From Perognathus longimembris pacificus (lineage: Eukaryota; Chordata; Mammalia; Rodentia; Heteromyidae): a DNA stretch of 64,000 bases. Every line of letters starts with the position of its first letter. Position 1 is the stretch's first letter. The translations under genes were made by a program, and so were the position numbers. Where the stretch lies: positions 65,787,067 through 65,851,066 of the forward strand of contig NC_063172.1 of NCBI RefSeq assembly GCF_023159225.1. The letters run 5' to 3'. A model generated the notes under the pieces. The model was not told where the DNA came from, did not search any database, and worked only from the letters and a program-made list of their open reading frames with translations. This document shows, in pieces, positions 10,459 through 21,010 of the stretch.

Positions 10459-10690
10459 AGCCAGGTGCCAGTGGCTCGTGCCTGTAATCCTAGCTACTCA
10501 GGAGGCTGAGATCTGAGGATAGCTGCTTGACACCTTTGCAGAAAAGCCCATTACAATCTTATCTTCAATTAACCACACACAATAAAGCTAGATAGGAAGC
10601 TGTGGCTTAAGTGGCATAGGGCTAGACTTGAGCACAAAAGCTCAGGGGCAGTCCCTAGGCCCAGAGTTCAAGCCCAAGGAATGGCGGGGA
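10459..10690 (+). mobile_element. Composite SINE
   Basis: GCCAGGTGCCAGTGGCTCGT, GGAGGCTGAGATCTGAGGAT, AATTAACCACAC, then GTGGCTTAAGTGGCATAGGG and GAGTTCAAGCCC. A diverged full-length copy. Confidence 0.85.
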
Positions 10691-10830
10691 GGAGGTATCT
10701 ACAGGAAGTGAAATGGAGGGATGAGTTTGATGTGGGTACACTGATATATTTCTGGAAATACCGCAATGAAATCTCCTTGTACAACTAATATAGGTTCATA
10801 AAAAACATCTTTACAAATAAAAAGGATAAA
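10691..10830 (+). mobile_element. Possible old L1 3'-UTR fragment
   Basis: AATGAAATCTCCTTGTACAA followed by an A-rich end resembles the L1 3' ends at 16220 and 60450 (CCTTTTGTTCAACTACTT). No TSD seen. Confidence 0.4.
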
Positions 10831-10831
10831 C

Positions 10832-11290
10832 TGGACACTGGTGGCTCAAGCCTGTCATCCTAGCTACTTAAGAGGCTGAGATCTGAGGATCGAGGTTTGA
10901 AGCCAGCGTGGGCAGGATATTCTTACCTCCAGTAAACTACTCAAAAAAGCTGGAAGTAGCACTGTGGCTCAAGTGGTGGAGCACTAGCCTTAAGCACGGA
11001 GAGGCTCAGAGACAGAGCGCTGGGGCTGGGGATATAGCCTAGTGGCAAGAGTGCCTGCCTCATATACACGAGGCCCTGGGTTCGATTCCCCAGCACCACA
11101 TATACAGAAAACGGCCAGAAGTGGCGCTGTGGCTCAAGTGGCAGAGTGCTAGCCTTGAGCGGGAAGAAGCCAGGGACAGTTCTCAGGCCCTGAGTCCAAG
11201 GCCCAGGACTGGCCAAAAAAAAAAAAAAAATACAACAAGAGACAGAGCGCTGGCCCTGAGTTCAAGCTCTGGTCCAGCAAACAAAAAAAC
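10832..11290 (+). mobile_element. Composite SINE split by IDL-Geo
   Basis: Left part 10832-11023 carries the 7SL-like arm and the first half of the right monomer. The last part, 11254-11290 (CCCTGAGTTCAAGCTCTGG), resumes after the insertion. The SINE was present before the IDL-Geo landed in it. Confidence 0.88.
11024..11237 (+). mobile_element. IDL-Geo SINE, young, nested
   Basis: Near-consensus copy: GGCTGGGGATATAGCCTAGT, GGTTCGATTCCCCAGCACC, CGGCCAGAAGTGGCGCTGTG, then poly-A. A perfect 16-bp TSD, AGAGACAGAGCGCTGG, lies at 11008-11023 and 11238-11253. The tRNA-like A and B boxes of the left half are intact. Confidence 0.95.
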
Positions 11291-12530
11291 AAACAAACAA
11301 AAACAGGATACACAGAATATATCGACATCTTTCTAAATAAACATTTATTGAGCCTCCGTGTTAGAGGCTGAGTCCTGGCACTGGTATTCAAAGATGAGAA
11401 GCTCACAGCCTGCAGAGAGCGAGCACTGTGAGCAACAGTGTGATATCAGGAGACTCTGGGTTCCAGAGAATCTTAGACGGGGCATCATGGAAGGATTGCT
11501 GAGGATCTGATCCGCAAACTGCACCTTACAGAACACATAGGAGCTACAGAGCAAGGATGGCGGAGAACACACCACGTGGACCGGCTCTGAAACAACGCGA
11601 GACCCTAGAGACATCTGGGGAGCGGTAGCAGGACGGCTCGGCTGATGATTAGGAGCTGGAGTGGGCAATAGAGGCCGCAGAGGAGGCTGTACAGTCAATA
11701 GAGGCAAATGACAAGACGCTTTTCTTTTTGATTACTGATTCCACAGTTCTTTTAACTCCTATCTCTATTATCTTAGAGGTCAATGGAAGAGAGACATTTT
11801 GGAAATAAAAGAGGACTTTAATACCAACTAACCCCATGCATTATATAGACAAATAAGTTAAAGCTCAAGAAAGATGGTGAACATTATACTGAGGGTAAGA
11901 ATAATGAACATTATACTAATAATGGAATTGATAGTAGCTTGTTGATCCACATTTTCATTTACCAAGCTCTTTCACTTATCACATTACAATACTGTAGAAG
12001 AATATGGAAAAAAAAATCAAAATGCCTACATTGTAAGCATTTCAAACTCTGCCTAATTATGAATCATTTATGGTTCTGGCTCTCCCTCTACATCTGCCGA
12101 ATGTAAAGAGCAATCGCCGATGTTCCTTCCGGTTGCGATGTTCCAGGTTTATAGAAGCTCACGGCACAGAGCATGCTCTGCTCAGCCCTGTAGATAATCG
12201 GATGGTAACTTCGTCTATGAAGACCCCAAACTACTATTCCCTGAAAGTTTTTAGGGTAAGTCTAAGTCATACTTCTTTTCATAAGCCATTTGCCACTTAA
12301 ATCCGCAAGCTAGAAATCCTGTAACATGACTGTGGTGAGATCGAGATGTAAACAGAGCTGAGATGTTGACTGTGTAGCGCAGCCGGCCTGGGGCTCTCGA
12401 GCCTCCTGTCTGAGCCTCATGAGTGCAAATTGGCGGTTCATTTGATGTGCCAACTTGAACAGGTCACGGAATCCCAAAAATGTGTGGTTAAACATTATTC
12501 TGGGTGTGTCTATGAGGCAGAGTAATATTT
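11291..12530. other. Unique-looking stretch
   Basis: Contains open frames at 11345-11707 (-, 120 aa) and 12070-12300 (+, 76 aa) with no recognisable domain. No repeats named. Confidence 0.4.
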
Positions 12531-12532
12531 TC

Positions 12533-12750
12533 TGGGCATGGTGGCACATGCCTATCATTCTGGCTACTTAGGGGTAGAAGCAGAAGGAGAGTGAAGTCAA
12601 AGTCATCATAGGCAAATTAACAAGATCCTGTCTAAAAACCCAAATACAAATTAAAAAGTTGAGACTGTGATTCAGGTGGTAGAGCACCTCACTAGTATGG
12701 GCAAAGCCTGGAGTTCAATCCCTAACACTATAAAGAAAAAATAAAACACA
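12533..12750 (+). mobile_element. B1-like arm + ID-like tRNA SINE
   Basis: TGGGCATGGTGGCACATGCC is a B1-like head. GTTGAGACTGTGATTCAGGT and GGAGTTCAATCCCTAACACT form the tRNA-like tail, then A-rich sequence. It differs from the main composite SINE in its right half and looks older. Confidence 0.7.
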
Positions 12751-12767
12751 AAAATAAAGAAATTAGA

Positions 12768-13005
12768 GCCATGCACTGGTGGTTCACACCTGCAACCCTA
12801 GCTACTCAGGGCACTGAGATCTGAGGAGCACAGTTTGATGCCGGCCTGGACAGGAAAGTCTGTGAGACTCTTATCTCCAGTTAATAACCAGAAAACTGGA
12901 AGTGGTGCTGTGGCTCAAAGAGGTAGAGCAGTATGCTTGAGCAAAAAGAGCTCAGGGACAGTACCCAGGCCCTGAGTTCAAGCCCCATGACTGACAAAAA
13001 AATTA
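12768..13005 (+). mobile_element. Composite SINE
   Basis: GCCATGCACTGGTGGTTCAC, GAGACTCTTATCTCCAGTTA, GGAAGTGGTGCTGTGGCTCA, GAGTTCAAGCCCCATGACTG and a short poly-A. Confidence 0.88.
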
Positions 13006-13375
13006 AACATTTGAAGCAGTAGCATCAGAGTTCCCTCTCCAATATGGGTAGGCTTTATTCAACTGGATGAATGCCTAAATAAGAGAAGTGGGCTGAGTCA
13101 GGGAGCACTAACTCTTCCTGGGGAACTTACCCTTCTCAGCAAGATGTGGTCTTCTAGCTTTGAGCTCAGACTTGGATTGCCACTTTATAACACCAGCATT
13201 CCTGGTTCTCAGGCCTTCAAATTCTAACTGGGACCACATCCCTGGGCCTCCTTGCTCTCCAGCTTGCCAACTGCACACCTTGGGACTTCTCAGTCTCCAT
13301 AATTGCACATGTCAATTCCTTTAATTAAGATATGTAGAATCATAAGTAAGTAGATGGTAGGTCAGTGATAGATAG

Positions 13376-13435
<60 letters not shown>

Positions 13436-14079
13436 ATTTCTGGCCCTCTAGAGAACATTTGCTGATGCAACTCCCCTTATTGAAATGCTGAACAGCTTAA
13501 CAAATAACAAGGTACATTCATAATCTCCAGAAGCCTGTCTGATCCCAAAGGAGTCATTATCGCTCTCCAAACTCAACAGATTTTTTTTTTACTCTTTTTT
13601 AGCTTAAATTTGGGACACTGAAAATGTATAGCCTTTCCATAATAAAGAAACAGGTGTATTATATCTTCTCTATTTCTCTTCATTAATTATTAAAGATATT
13701 TGCAGGAGGGCAGGCTCCTGGTCCTCAGCTATCTATCCAGGCCTGCTGGTAATTCTCAGTCTGGAGTCAGTAGCACAGGAGTAGATATTTTTTATCTTAG
13801 CCTGCAGAACAGAAGGAGGTAATGCTGGAGGGAAGTGCCCAAGGAGAGAAAGGATTTCTTAGCAGCAATGACCATGTGTCATACAATTGTCCTGAGAAAC
13901 CAAGAGAAAGAAATAAAGATTAAACAGGAAATATAACTTGCTAAGTCCTCAACAACAGTGTCCATTTGAAGAATACGAGTAATGTGCCTCAAAGGACTAT
14001 GGTCTAAGCATAAGATCCAAACAAGACAAAATTACAATTCAGCCTCATTTTCAGGAGCTGACAATTAATTAGGGGAGAG
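13006..14079. other. Unique-looking stretch around a GATA repeat
   Basis: No gene or interspersed repeat identified outside the microsatellite at 13367-13435. The 66-aa frame at 13108-13308 (-) has no family features. Confidence 0.4.
13367..13435. repeat. (GATA)n microsatellite
   Basis: A run of GATA tetranucleotides, with one GAAGATA interruption near its start. Confidence 0.95.
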
Positions 14080-14208
14080 GGAAGAAAGAAGGAAGGAAGG
14101 AAGGAAGGAAGGAAGGAAGGAAGGAAGGAAGGAAGGAAGGAAGGGAGGGAGGGAGGGAGGGAGGGAGGGAGGGAGGGAGGAGGGAGGGAGGGAGGGAGGG
14201 AGGGAGAG
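14080..14208. repeat. (GGAA)n-(GGGA)n purine microsatellite
   Basis: GGAA repeats grade into GGGA repeats near 14142. The tract is all purine on this strand. Confidence 0.95.
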
Positions 14209-14474
14209 GCAGAGAAAGAATAGAGAAGGCAAAGGAGTGTGGCACTACCTCGTGAGCTATCCGACTGTGTTGAGCTGGGTGGTCTGTAGCAACTAGCTCA
14301 GCTAGGGGCAGGGGAAGGACTTGGACTGGAGGTGGGTGGGTGCAAGGTCTGCATTCTAAGGCTCTTGCTCCTCCCCACAGCCACTGGTCACCTAACTCTC
14401 AGCCCAAATGCTCTTTCAGTTCAGTCTTTACCTAGAGTGCTATCCTATCGCACCTGGATTTTCTGGCTTCCTTT

Positions 14475-14780
14475 GCCCTTGCTTATTTTCTCCCTTCCTT
14501 CCTTCATTCCATCTTCCTCCCTTCACCCTTTCCTTCTTCTCTTCTTTCTCTCTGTTTTCTCTCTTCCTCCTTTCCTCCTTCACGTCCTTCCTTTCCTCTC
14601 TCCTCTCTTCCTTCCTGCCTTCCTCCCTTTCTCCCTCCACTTTTCCTCCTTCCCTTTCTTTCCCACTTTCCTCCTAGCCCCCACACCTTTCCTTGCTTAC
14701 TTCTTCCCTTCTTTCTCTTCCTTCTTTCCCTCCCTTTCTTCCCTCTCTCCTTCCCTTCTTTCTATCCCTTTTTCTTTTTT
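14475..14780. repeat. Impure polypyrimidine tract
   Basis: About 300 bases of CTTCC, TTTC and CTCC without a fixed period. The 174-aa Phe/Ser/Leu/Pro frame at 14332-14856 and the overlapping frames are low-complexity artefacts. Confidence 0.85.
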
Positions 14781-14898
14781 TGACTGTTGTGTCTCTCTCA
14801 CTAAAACACAACCCTCCATGACAGCAGGGTTTTGCCTTGTTCTCTTCAGCATCTAGAAGAGTGCCTGCTATAGAATACAGAGTTAATAAATATGGTTA
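14781..14898 (+). mobile_element. L2/MIR-type 3' terminal relic
   Basis: AGAGTGCCTGCTATAGAATA followed by GAGTTAATAAATATGG matches the remembered pattern 'AGTGCCTGGCACATAGTAGG... TCAATAAATG' of L2-type 3' ends. Confidence 0.45.
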
Positions 14899-15220
14899 GA
14901 AAAGGTCCAGAAGGCAGGCATATAGGAAACAAGGGAAGAAAAAGGGGAGGGAAGAAACAATCCAAAGAAACAGATTTATGCCCCTTTACCCTCTATGGGG
15001 ATTCCAAAGTTTGACATTCTTTACTACCACTGAGATATCTACCCTGGAGCCCTTAGCTCCCTTAACTCCTAAGCTGGCCCTAAATTCCCTTACTTGCTGG
15101 TCTTACTGGGTATCCCGCTCACACATGCCGCATCTGTTCTCCATGTCTTTGTCCCTGCTGTTCTCTATGCCAAGAAGACAACCCTTCTTCCAACCTTTCT
15201 CTGAAACACAGACTTCAAAA
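14899..15220. other. Unique-looking stretch
   Basis: Nothing recognised. The frame at 14978-15238 (86 aa) ends at the L1 target site and shows no family features. Confidence 0.35.
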
Positions 15221-15237
15221 CACAATATAGGTATGTG

Positions 15238-16274
15238 AGGACTGTCTACACGACTTTCCAGAGTGGTCGAACCAGCTTCTTTCCCATCACCCTTTTGGCC
15301 CCACCCTCACCAGCATTTGCTTTTTATTTTCTTAATAATGGCCATTCTAATTGGGGTGAGGTGTCTCAATGTTGTTTTGATGTTTGCATTTCCTTATGGT
15401 CAGAGATGTTGAGCATTTTCATGTGTCTACTGGCCATTTTTACTTTTTTCTGAGAAGTCTCTCTTTAAGTCATTAGTCCACTTTTTAATTGGGTTGTTGT
15501 TGCCTTGAGGATTTAATTTTTAAGGCTTTAACTATCATATGACCCAGAAATCCTACTCTTGGACATTTATCCAGTAAACACACTCAAGGTTACAGTAAAG
15601 CTGTCAGCACAACCATGTTCATTGCAGCACAATTCACCACAGCAAGATGCAGATTAGCCCAAATGCCCCTCAATGGACAAAAGAAACAAGAAAACATAGT
15701 ATATATACACCATGGCATTTGAATCACCCATCAGAAAGAATTATATTGTACCATTCATGAGGACATGGAAAGCCTTGGGGGGGGGGAAAAAAAACTATAT
15801 TAAGTGACATAAGCCAGATCCAGAGAAACAAAGGGTTCATGGTTTCCTTCATTTGTGGTAGATAGAATGAACCTATAAATTTATAAGTAAACACACTGGG
15901 CCATATGCAAATGGTTACAAATGAATTAACTGACAATAAAGTCTATGGAAAGCTCAAATAGTATAATCTTTTAGAAAGACTCGGTCAAAGCCCAACAGAA
16001 TCAGCCAGAGGAAATGGGTACATGCAAGAGGTAGGATGGGGTCAACTGGAGAGGGTTAGACAAATGAAGGACAATGTGGGGCGGGGAAGAATGCTGGCAA
16101 GGATTCATTATATAGACAAAATTAAGAAGATAGAAAAAGTGAGTGGAAGGGGGTGAGAATGTTGAAGGAGGTAATACTGGTTAAGATACATTGCATTCAT
16201 AAACAACTCTGCTATGTGGCATATCCTTTGTACAATTACTTAAAATAATAAAATTGTAAACATACACACACACA
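15238..16274 (+). mobile_element. L1 with 5' inversion (twin-primed)
   Basis: 15241-15524 is antisense L1 ORF2 (GCCATTCTAATTGGGGTGAG, GATGTTGAGCATTTTCATGT). From about 15525 the element switches to sense ORF2 (ATCATATGACCCAGAAATCC) and runs to a 3' UTR ending ACTTAAAATAATAAAATTG and CA repeats. An imperfect 17-bp TSD lies at 15221-15237 and 16275-16291 (14 of 17 identical) and brackets both parts. The inverted piece is the ORF2 sequence just 5' of the sense piece. Confidence 0.8.
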
Positions 16275-17030
16275 CACAATGTAGTGATGTGGCAGTTTCT
16301 AACAAAACATTTGACAGTCATTCTTCTGACTCACTTCTGTAAATTTTAATTTGTCATGTCCCCTTACAGGGAATAAACCTTACCACCTCTCTTGGCCATT
16401 CTCATTTCTTCTTCAGAGAACTCTCTCTTTAGGTCTGTAGCCCATTTATTATGGGGGCAGTTATTTCTTTGAGGATTTGTTTGGGGGGAACTTAATTTTT
16501 GAGTTCTAAGTATATTTTAGATATGGGGCCCTTGTCTGTTGTATGGCCAGTGAAGATCTCCAAGTCTGAGGGCCTTTTATTTATCGTGCAAGCTATGTCT
16601 TTTGCCAAGAAAAGCCCAGGACCAGATGGATTCCCAGTAGAATTCTCTAAGGCCTTCAAAGCAGAACTCACACTGTACTCCTCAAACTCTTCAATGAAAT
16701 TGAAAGTGAAAGTTCGCTACCATTCTATGAAGCCAGCCTAACCCTTATCCCAAAACCAGACAGGGACTCATCAAAGAAAAAGAACCATAGATCCAGTTCT
16801 TTGGTGAACATCGATGCAAAACTTCTTAACAAAATTCTGGCCAATTGACTCCAACAAGTCATCAAAAAATTACACACTATGATCAAACTGGATTCATTCC
16901 AGGGATGTAAAGCTGGTTTAATATACGCAAGTCAAGTAATGTAATTCACCACATCAACAGGAGCAAGGACAAGTCACATGATTATTTCTATCAACTCAGA
17001 AAAGCATTTGACAAGATCCAATACCCATTT

Positions 17031-17400
17031 ATGATGACAGCTTTGAAGAAACTAGAAATCCAGGGAGCATTCCTGCATATAATAAAGGCTGTGTGTGACA
17101 ACCCTACAAATAGCATTATGCTTAATGGTGGAAAGTTAAAGCCATTTCCTTTCAAATCAGGAGCAAGACAAGGATGTCTGCTCTCTCCACTCCTCTTTAA
17201 CACAGTACTAGAATTCCTAGCCAGAGCAATAAGGCAAGAGGCAAATATAAAGGGGATCCAAATAGAAAAAGATGATGTTAATCTCTCTCTCTCTGCAGGT
17301 GACATTAACCTGTATTTAAAGAGCCTCACAGACTCTGCTCCCAAGTTACTTGAGCTGATCCAAAACTTTGGCAAAGTAGCAGGATATAAAATACATTCTC
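17031..17400 (+). pseudogene. Decayed L1 ORF2 reverse-transcriptase segment
   Basis: In life this part of ORF2 copies L1 RNA into DNA at a nicked target. The frame keeps the L1 RT block [14 protein letters not shown] (near 17160-17205) and a following RAIRQE. The catalytic FADD motif has become SAGD (about 17297-17308), so one catalytic Asp is lost. The frame is broken before 17031 and runs into the SINE at 17401. It is a dead fragment with no host gene around it; identification as L1 is secure, activity is not expected. Confidence 0.85.
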
Positions 17401-17608
17401 GGGCTGGGAATATGGCCTAGTGGTAGAGTACTTGCCTCCTATACATGAAGCCCTGGGTTCGTCCCCAGCACCACATATATAGAAAATGGCCAGAAGTGGT
17501 GCTGTGGCTCAAGTGGTAGAGTGCTAGCCTTGAGCAAAAAGAAGCCAGGGACAGTGCTCAGGCCCTGAGTTCATGGCCCAGGACTACCCCCCCCACTCCC
17601 CTCCAAAA
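17401..17608 (+). mobile_element. IDL-Geo SINE, older copy nested in L1
   Basis: GGGCTGGGAATATGGCCTAG, CCCAGCACCACATATATAGA, GTGGCTCAAGTGGTAGAGTG, GAGTTCATGGCCCAGGACTA, then a C8-rich tail and A. A one-base deletion in the left B box (GGTTCGTCCCC) marks it as older. L1 text resumes at about 17612. Confidence 0.88.
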
Positions 17609-18222
17609 AATATTGTCAAAAATCAATGGTTTTTCTGTATGCCAAAAATGCGAAGAGTGAGGCTGAAATCAGGAAAGCAATAGCTTTTTACTATAGTCTC
17701 AAAAATAAAATAAATAAAATACTTAGAAATAAACTTAACCAAAGAAGTGAAAGATCTCTATGATGAAAACTTTAAAAACCTGAAAAAGGAAATAAAAGCA
17801 GAACTAAGAAAATGGAAAAATCATGAAAATGGCAATACTGCCAAAGGCTATCTGCAAATTCAGTGCTATACCCATCAATATCCCAACAGCATTCTTTAAT
17901 GAAATAGAGGAAGCAATCCAAAAATTCATATGGAACAACAAAAAAAAAAAAACACCAAATAGCAAAAACAGTCCTAAGCAGGAAGAACAGTGCTAGAAGA
18001 ATATCAATACCAAACTTCAAACTTTATTACAAAGCTATAGTAATAAAAACAGCTCGGTACTGGCACAAGAACAGGCCTGAGGACCAATGGAACAGAACTG
18101 AAGACCCAGAAATGAACCTGCAGACCTATGACTACCCAATCCTTGATAAGGGAGCCAAAAAAATAGGATGGAAGAAAGACAGCCTCTTCAACAAATGGTG
18201 CTGGCAAAACATGGGCCTTGAA

Positions 18223-18472
18223 ATGCAGTCTTTAGTCTTCACAGTGGAACTATCAAGGAGTTTGATGATAAAGTACCATCTTAGTAAACTGTTAAAATCG
18301 AGGGTCAAATGATTTTCTAAACACTTAGGCTTGAAATTGTATCTCCCAAGATTTGAAATTCCTGTGATACAAAGCCTTGTTCTCTTCCAGAAGTTGACTA
18401 TCCTAAGACAGTCTCTACGAGATCCTTGATGGAACTTCACCTTACCCCGTAAGACGATGCTAGCTAATGGCT
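18223..18472. other. Unique-looking stretch
   Basis: No repeat or coding signal recognised between the L1 end and the MIR relic. Confidence 0.3.
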
Positions 18473-18683
18473 ACTGGATACTTATTATGTCAGGTACCGT
18501 GTAGAGTGCTTTATGTAAATTGTCTCAAAACTTATAACAAATCTAAATACTTAATACTGTAGTTGTCCTCACTTTGTAAATGAGGACACTAAAGCACAAA
18601 GAGATTAACTTGTCAGGGACCACAAAGGAAGTAAATGGTGAATCTGGGACCCAACAGCTAATCCACTCACTATATACCACATT
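18473..18683 (-). mobile_element. MIR relic
   Basis: TTATTATGTCAGGTACCGTG, TTGTAAATGAGGACACTAAA, GATTAACTTGTCAGGGACCA and GAATCTGGGACCCA follow the remembered minus-strand MIR order ('TACTATGTGCCAGGCAC... GATGAGGAAACTGAGG'). Confidence 0.7.
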
Positions 18684-18739
18684 GCAAACCTTTCCAAAAA
18701 CATCTCTACTTTCGAGGAGGTAGGGGAGACTAAGAGTGT

Positions 18740-18900
18740 GACAGAGGATATGAAGTTGAAATATATTATAAACATGTGTGGAGATGTAACAATAAAATCT
18801 TCCCCTATATAACATAATGTAGGTACATAGACCCCTATATAACTAATGTAGTAACTAGCATAGGAAAAAAAATTATCTCTATACAAAATATCATGTTATT
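18740..18900 (+). mobile_element. Old L1 3'-end fragment
   Basis: TATTATAAACATGTGTGGAG and ATGTAACAATAAAATCTTCC resemble older rodent L1 3' ends; the element then runs into A-rich sequence. The extent is uncertain. Confidence 0.4.
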
Positions 18901-19339
18901 CCTTCCAGTCCAGTAATACTGTAAACACTGCTTGGTAACCCCTTTTCTCTGAGCATTCTCTTACTACCCGCAAGGGAAGAATACCTGCAGACATAACTAC
19001 TAAGTGACTATATCCTTAGCTGATTGGATCATAGGTAGATACTCAATCTATGCTGGGCCAATCAAAATCTCTCTCAGTCATTTAAACAGAGAGCCACAGC
19101 AGAAGGATTGGGAACTGATTCACAGTTTTCCAGGGACAGCAGAGTTGCCAACGTCCCAGAGATGCCATGCTTACCTTCTTCCTGCATCCTGGGTATGCAT
19201 GTTTTCCTAAACCTGCAGTCATTATTTTCTTCTCATTTAAGGACACCATTATTCAATCATTCAACAAACTCTCTGGGCCCTTACAATATGCCAAACACAT
19301 GGTTCAACTCTTAGTGGGTAGAGGCAGACAAAATGAGAC
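18901..19339. other. Unique-looking stretch
   Basis: Overlapping open frames of 63-68 aa at 19004-19358 have no family features. No repeat named. Confidence 0.35.
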
Positions 19340-19770
19340 GCCTGTTGGGAACGAGTAGCTCACACCTGAATTCTAGCTACTTGGTAGGCTGAGATCCGAG
19401 GCCAGCCCTGGCGGAAGAGCTCCTGAGACCCACTCTCAATCCATAGCTGGGCACAGGGGTTTGGCCCGTCGTTCCAAGCTATGTGAGAGGCTGAGCTTGG
19501 GAGCATCATGGTGCCGGGCCAGCTCGAGCAGAACAGTCCTCAAGACTCCATCTCCACAGAGGAAGCTGGGAGGAGCGGTGCGCATCTGCAACCCCAGCCA
19601 AGACGGGAAGCCTAAAGGAAGTGAGCGGCTCAGGGCTCAGACAGAAGGAAGTGAAACCGCATCCCAGAAGCAACCAGCGCAACCGGGGGCTGGTGGTCTA
19701 GCTCAAGTAGTACAGCCATAGCCTAGCAAGTGTGAGGGCCTGAGTTCAACCTCAGCAACCTCACAAATAC
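19340..19770 (+). mobile_element. Multi-monomer 7SL-derived SINE with tRNA-like tail
   Basis: Three B1/Alu-like monomers appear in a row: about 19340-19446 (TAGCTCACACCTGAATTCTA), 19447-19561 (GCTGGGCACAGGGGTTTGGC) and 19562-19687 (AGCTGGGAGGAGCGGTGCGC). A tRNA-like unit follows at 19688-19770 (GGTGGTCTAGCTCAAGTAGT, GAGTTCAACCTCAGCAACC). It recalls squirrel-type MEN SINEs but with one extra arm. Diverged and old. Confidence 0.6.
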
Positions 19771-19959
19771 ACACCCAGTGACCAGCTATGACAATTGCTA
19801 CAACCCAAGAGTATAGGTGCCAGGAAAAGCTTCTAGAAGAGGAATATTTTATCCATAAATAAGATCAAGTATGTAAAGCACCTGGCACAGGGATTTACTC
19901 CCAACTGGCTCTGTGTATTCCTTTTTCACATTATCTCTAAATAACCTCCCTGGAACAAT

Positions 19960-20240
19960 GCCTTTCCATTTCAGGCCAATGTAGTACCAAACTGCTCTAA
20001 TTGGCTGCTAATTTCCACCATGTTTGAGTTTCTGCTGCCAGATTATTAGTCCCAAAATATCACTTGCATTAATGCTGCCTGTTTGTATCCCATGCCAAAG
20101 AACTTGGACTGTCTTCTCTAAGCTAGACTCGGATCTCAAACGGGAGAGGCAGAAGCCAGCGGGCTTCTTGTGGCTTACTGCCTCAAAGGAAAATGCTACA
20201 AAGGCGCTGCTAACCAAGATGTTGGTAGCGTGCAATGGGC
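19960..20240. promoter_or_regulatory. Candidate conserved noncoding block
   Basis: Repeat-free text with homeodomain-like words such as CTAATTGGCTGCTAATTTCC and CTTGCATTAATGCTGCC. Inference from texture only; it needs cross-species alignment. Confidence 0.2.
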
Positions 20241-20639
20241 GCCATGCGGCTCTATGGTAGAGTCACTGTTTCCTTGGAGTTAATTAGAGAATATAGCAGT
20301 CGAGGTTGCTTGGATGCGTTTTGGTGGGTGAAGGAAATAAAGAAAGAAAGAGAAGGGACTGGAGTAAGCCTTTGGTCTTTAGCACTGGAAAGAGGGCAGC
20401 TTCCACAGACATGTGCCACTTGGCCATCTTCTCCCTCTCTCTCCCCAGAGCTCCAATGGACATGGAGGTGTTAGAGACATTGCTTTGGGGACCCTTACTC
20501 AGTTTCGCTCCACCATCTATTCTCTCTTCTCTTTTATTTCCTACACTAAAGCATTTAGGGGCATTTAATGTGGCTAGACAAGCTAAGAATCAAGTTACAG
20601 TGTTTTGCACAAGGTCCTAACTGGTTTACAATAAGACTG

Positions 20640-21010
20640 ATAGCTGCAGGAAATGGAGTTTATTCTTGGAAATGATAATTAAGGAGTTAGTTATGAATCA
20701 TACCATCCTGGGTGGACACAAAACACAACTTATGAAAAATCATTACTGATCATAAAACCAAATTCAAGTTTGCCCCTGACAAGGTGGTGAGCTTGATGAA
20801 AAGCATTCTTCTCTCCAGGGGAAACATGACAAAAAGCCATTAAAAGGACACTTTGAAATCCCCCAGGACTTGGAAATATTGCTGACAAACTTGCACTGAA
20901 ACATAAGCTTCCCTTGAACTGTCAGCTTTTCTTTTCTCCCTTCAAGTTTTAAATATTAGTTAAAGGCAATTCTCAGAGCAAGTGCAGGAGATGAATCAGA
21001 ATAAAAGCAA
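20640..21010. promoter_or_regulatory. Candidate conserved noncoding block
   Basis: Repeat-free 370 bases with ATGATAATTAAGGAGTTAG, CATTACTGATCATAAAACC and GAATCAGAATAAAAGC. Dense in A/T homeodomain-like cores; no coding frame. Confidence 0.2.

Larger units (their letters stand above)
16381..18222 (+). mobile_element. Rearranged L1 ORF2 fragment
   Basis: 16381-16604 is antisense ORF2 text (TATGGGGCCCTTGTCTGTTG). 16605-18222 is sense ORF2, from the start of the reverse-transcriptase fingers (PGPDGF) through GCACTGGTACC-type and ATGGAACAGAACTGAAGACC text to about AACAAATGGTGCTGGCAAAA. There is no 3' end. The inverted piece derives from ORF2 sequence 3' of the sense piece, unlike a simple 5' inversion. 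An IDL-Geo SINE sits at 17401-17608. Confidence 0.75.

Noticed and set aside
11024..11120. A true tRNA gene (A and B boxes present)
   Set aside because: The tRNA-like text is the head of an IDL-Geo SINE with a poly-A tail and TSD; no intact cloverleaf gene is expected.
14332..14856. 174-aa Phe/Ser/Pro/Leu frame resembling membrane segments
   Set aside because: Polypyrimidine tract encodes hydrophobic residues by composition alone. No conserved topology or splice signals.
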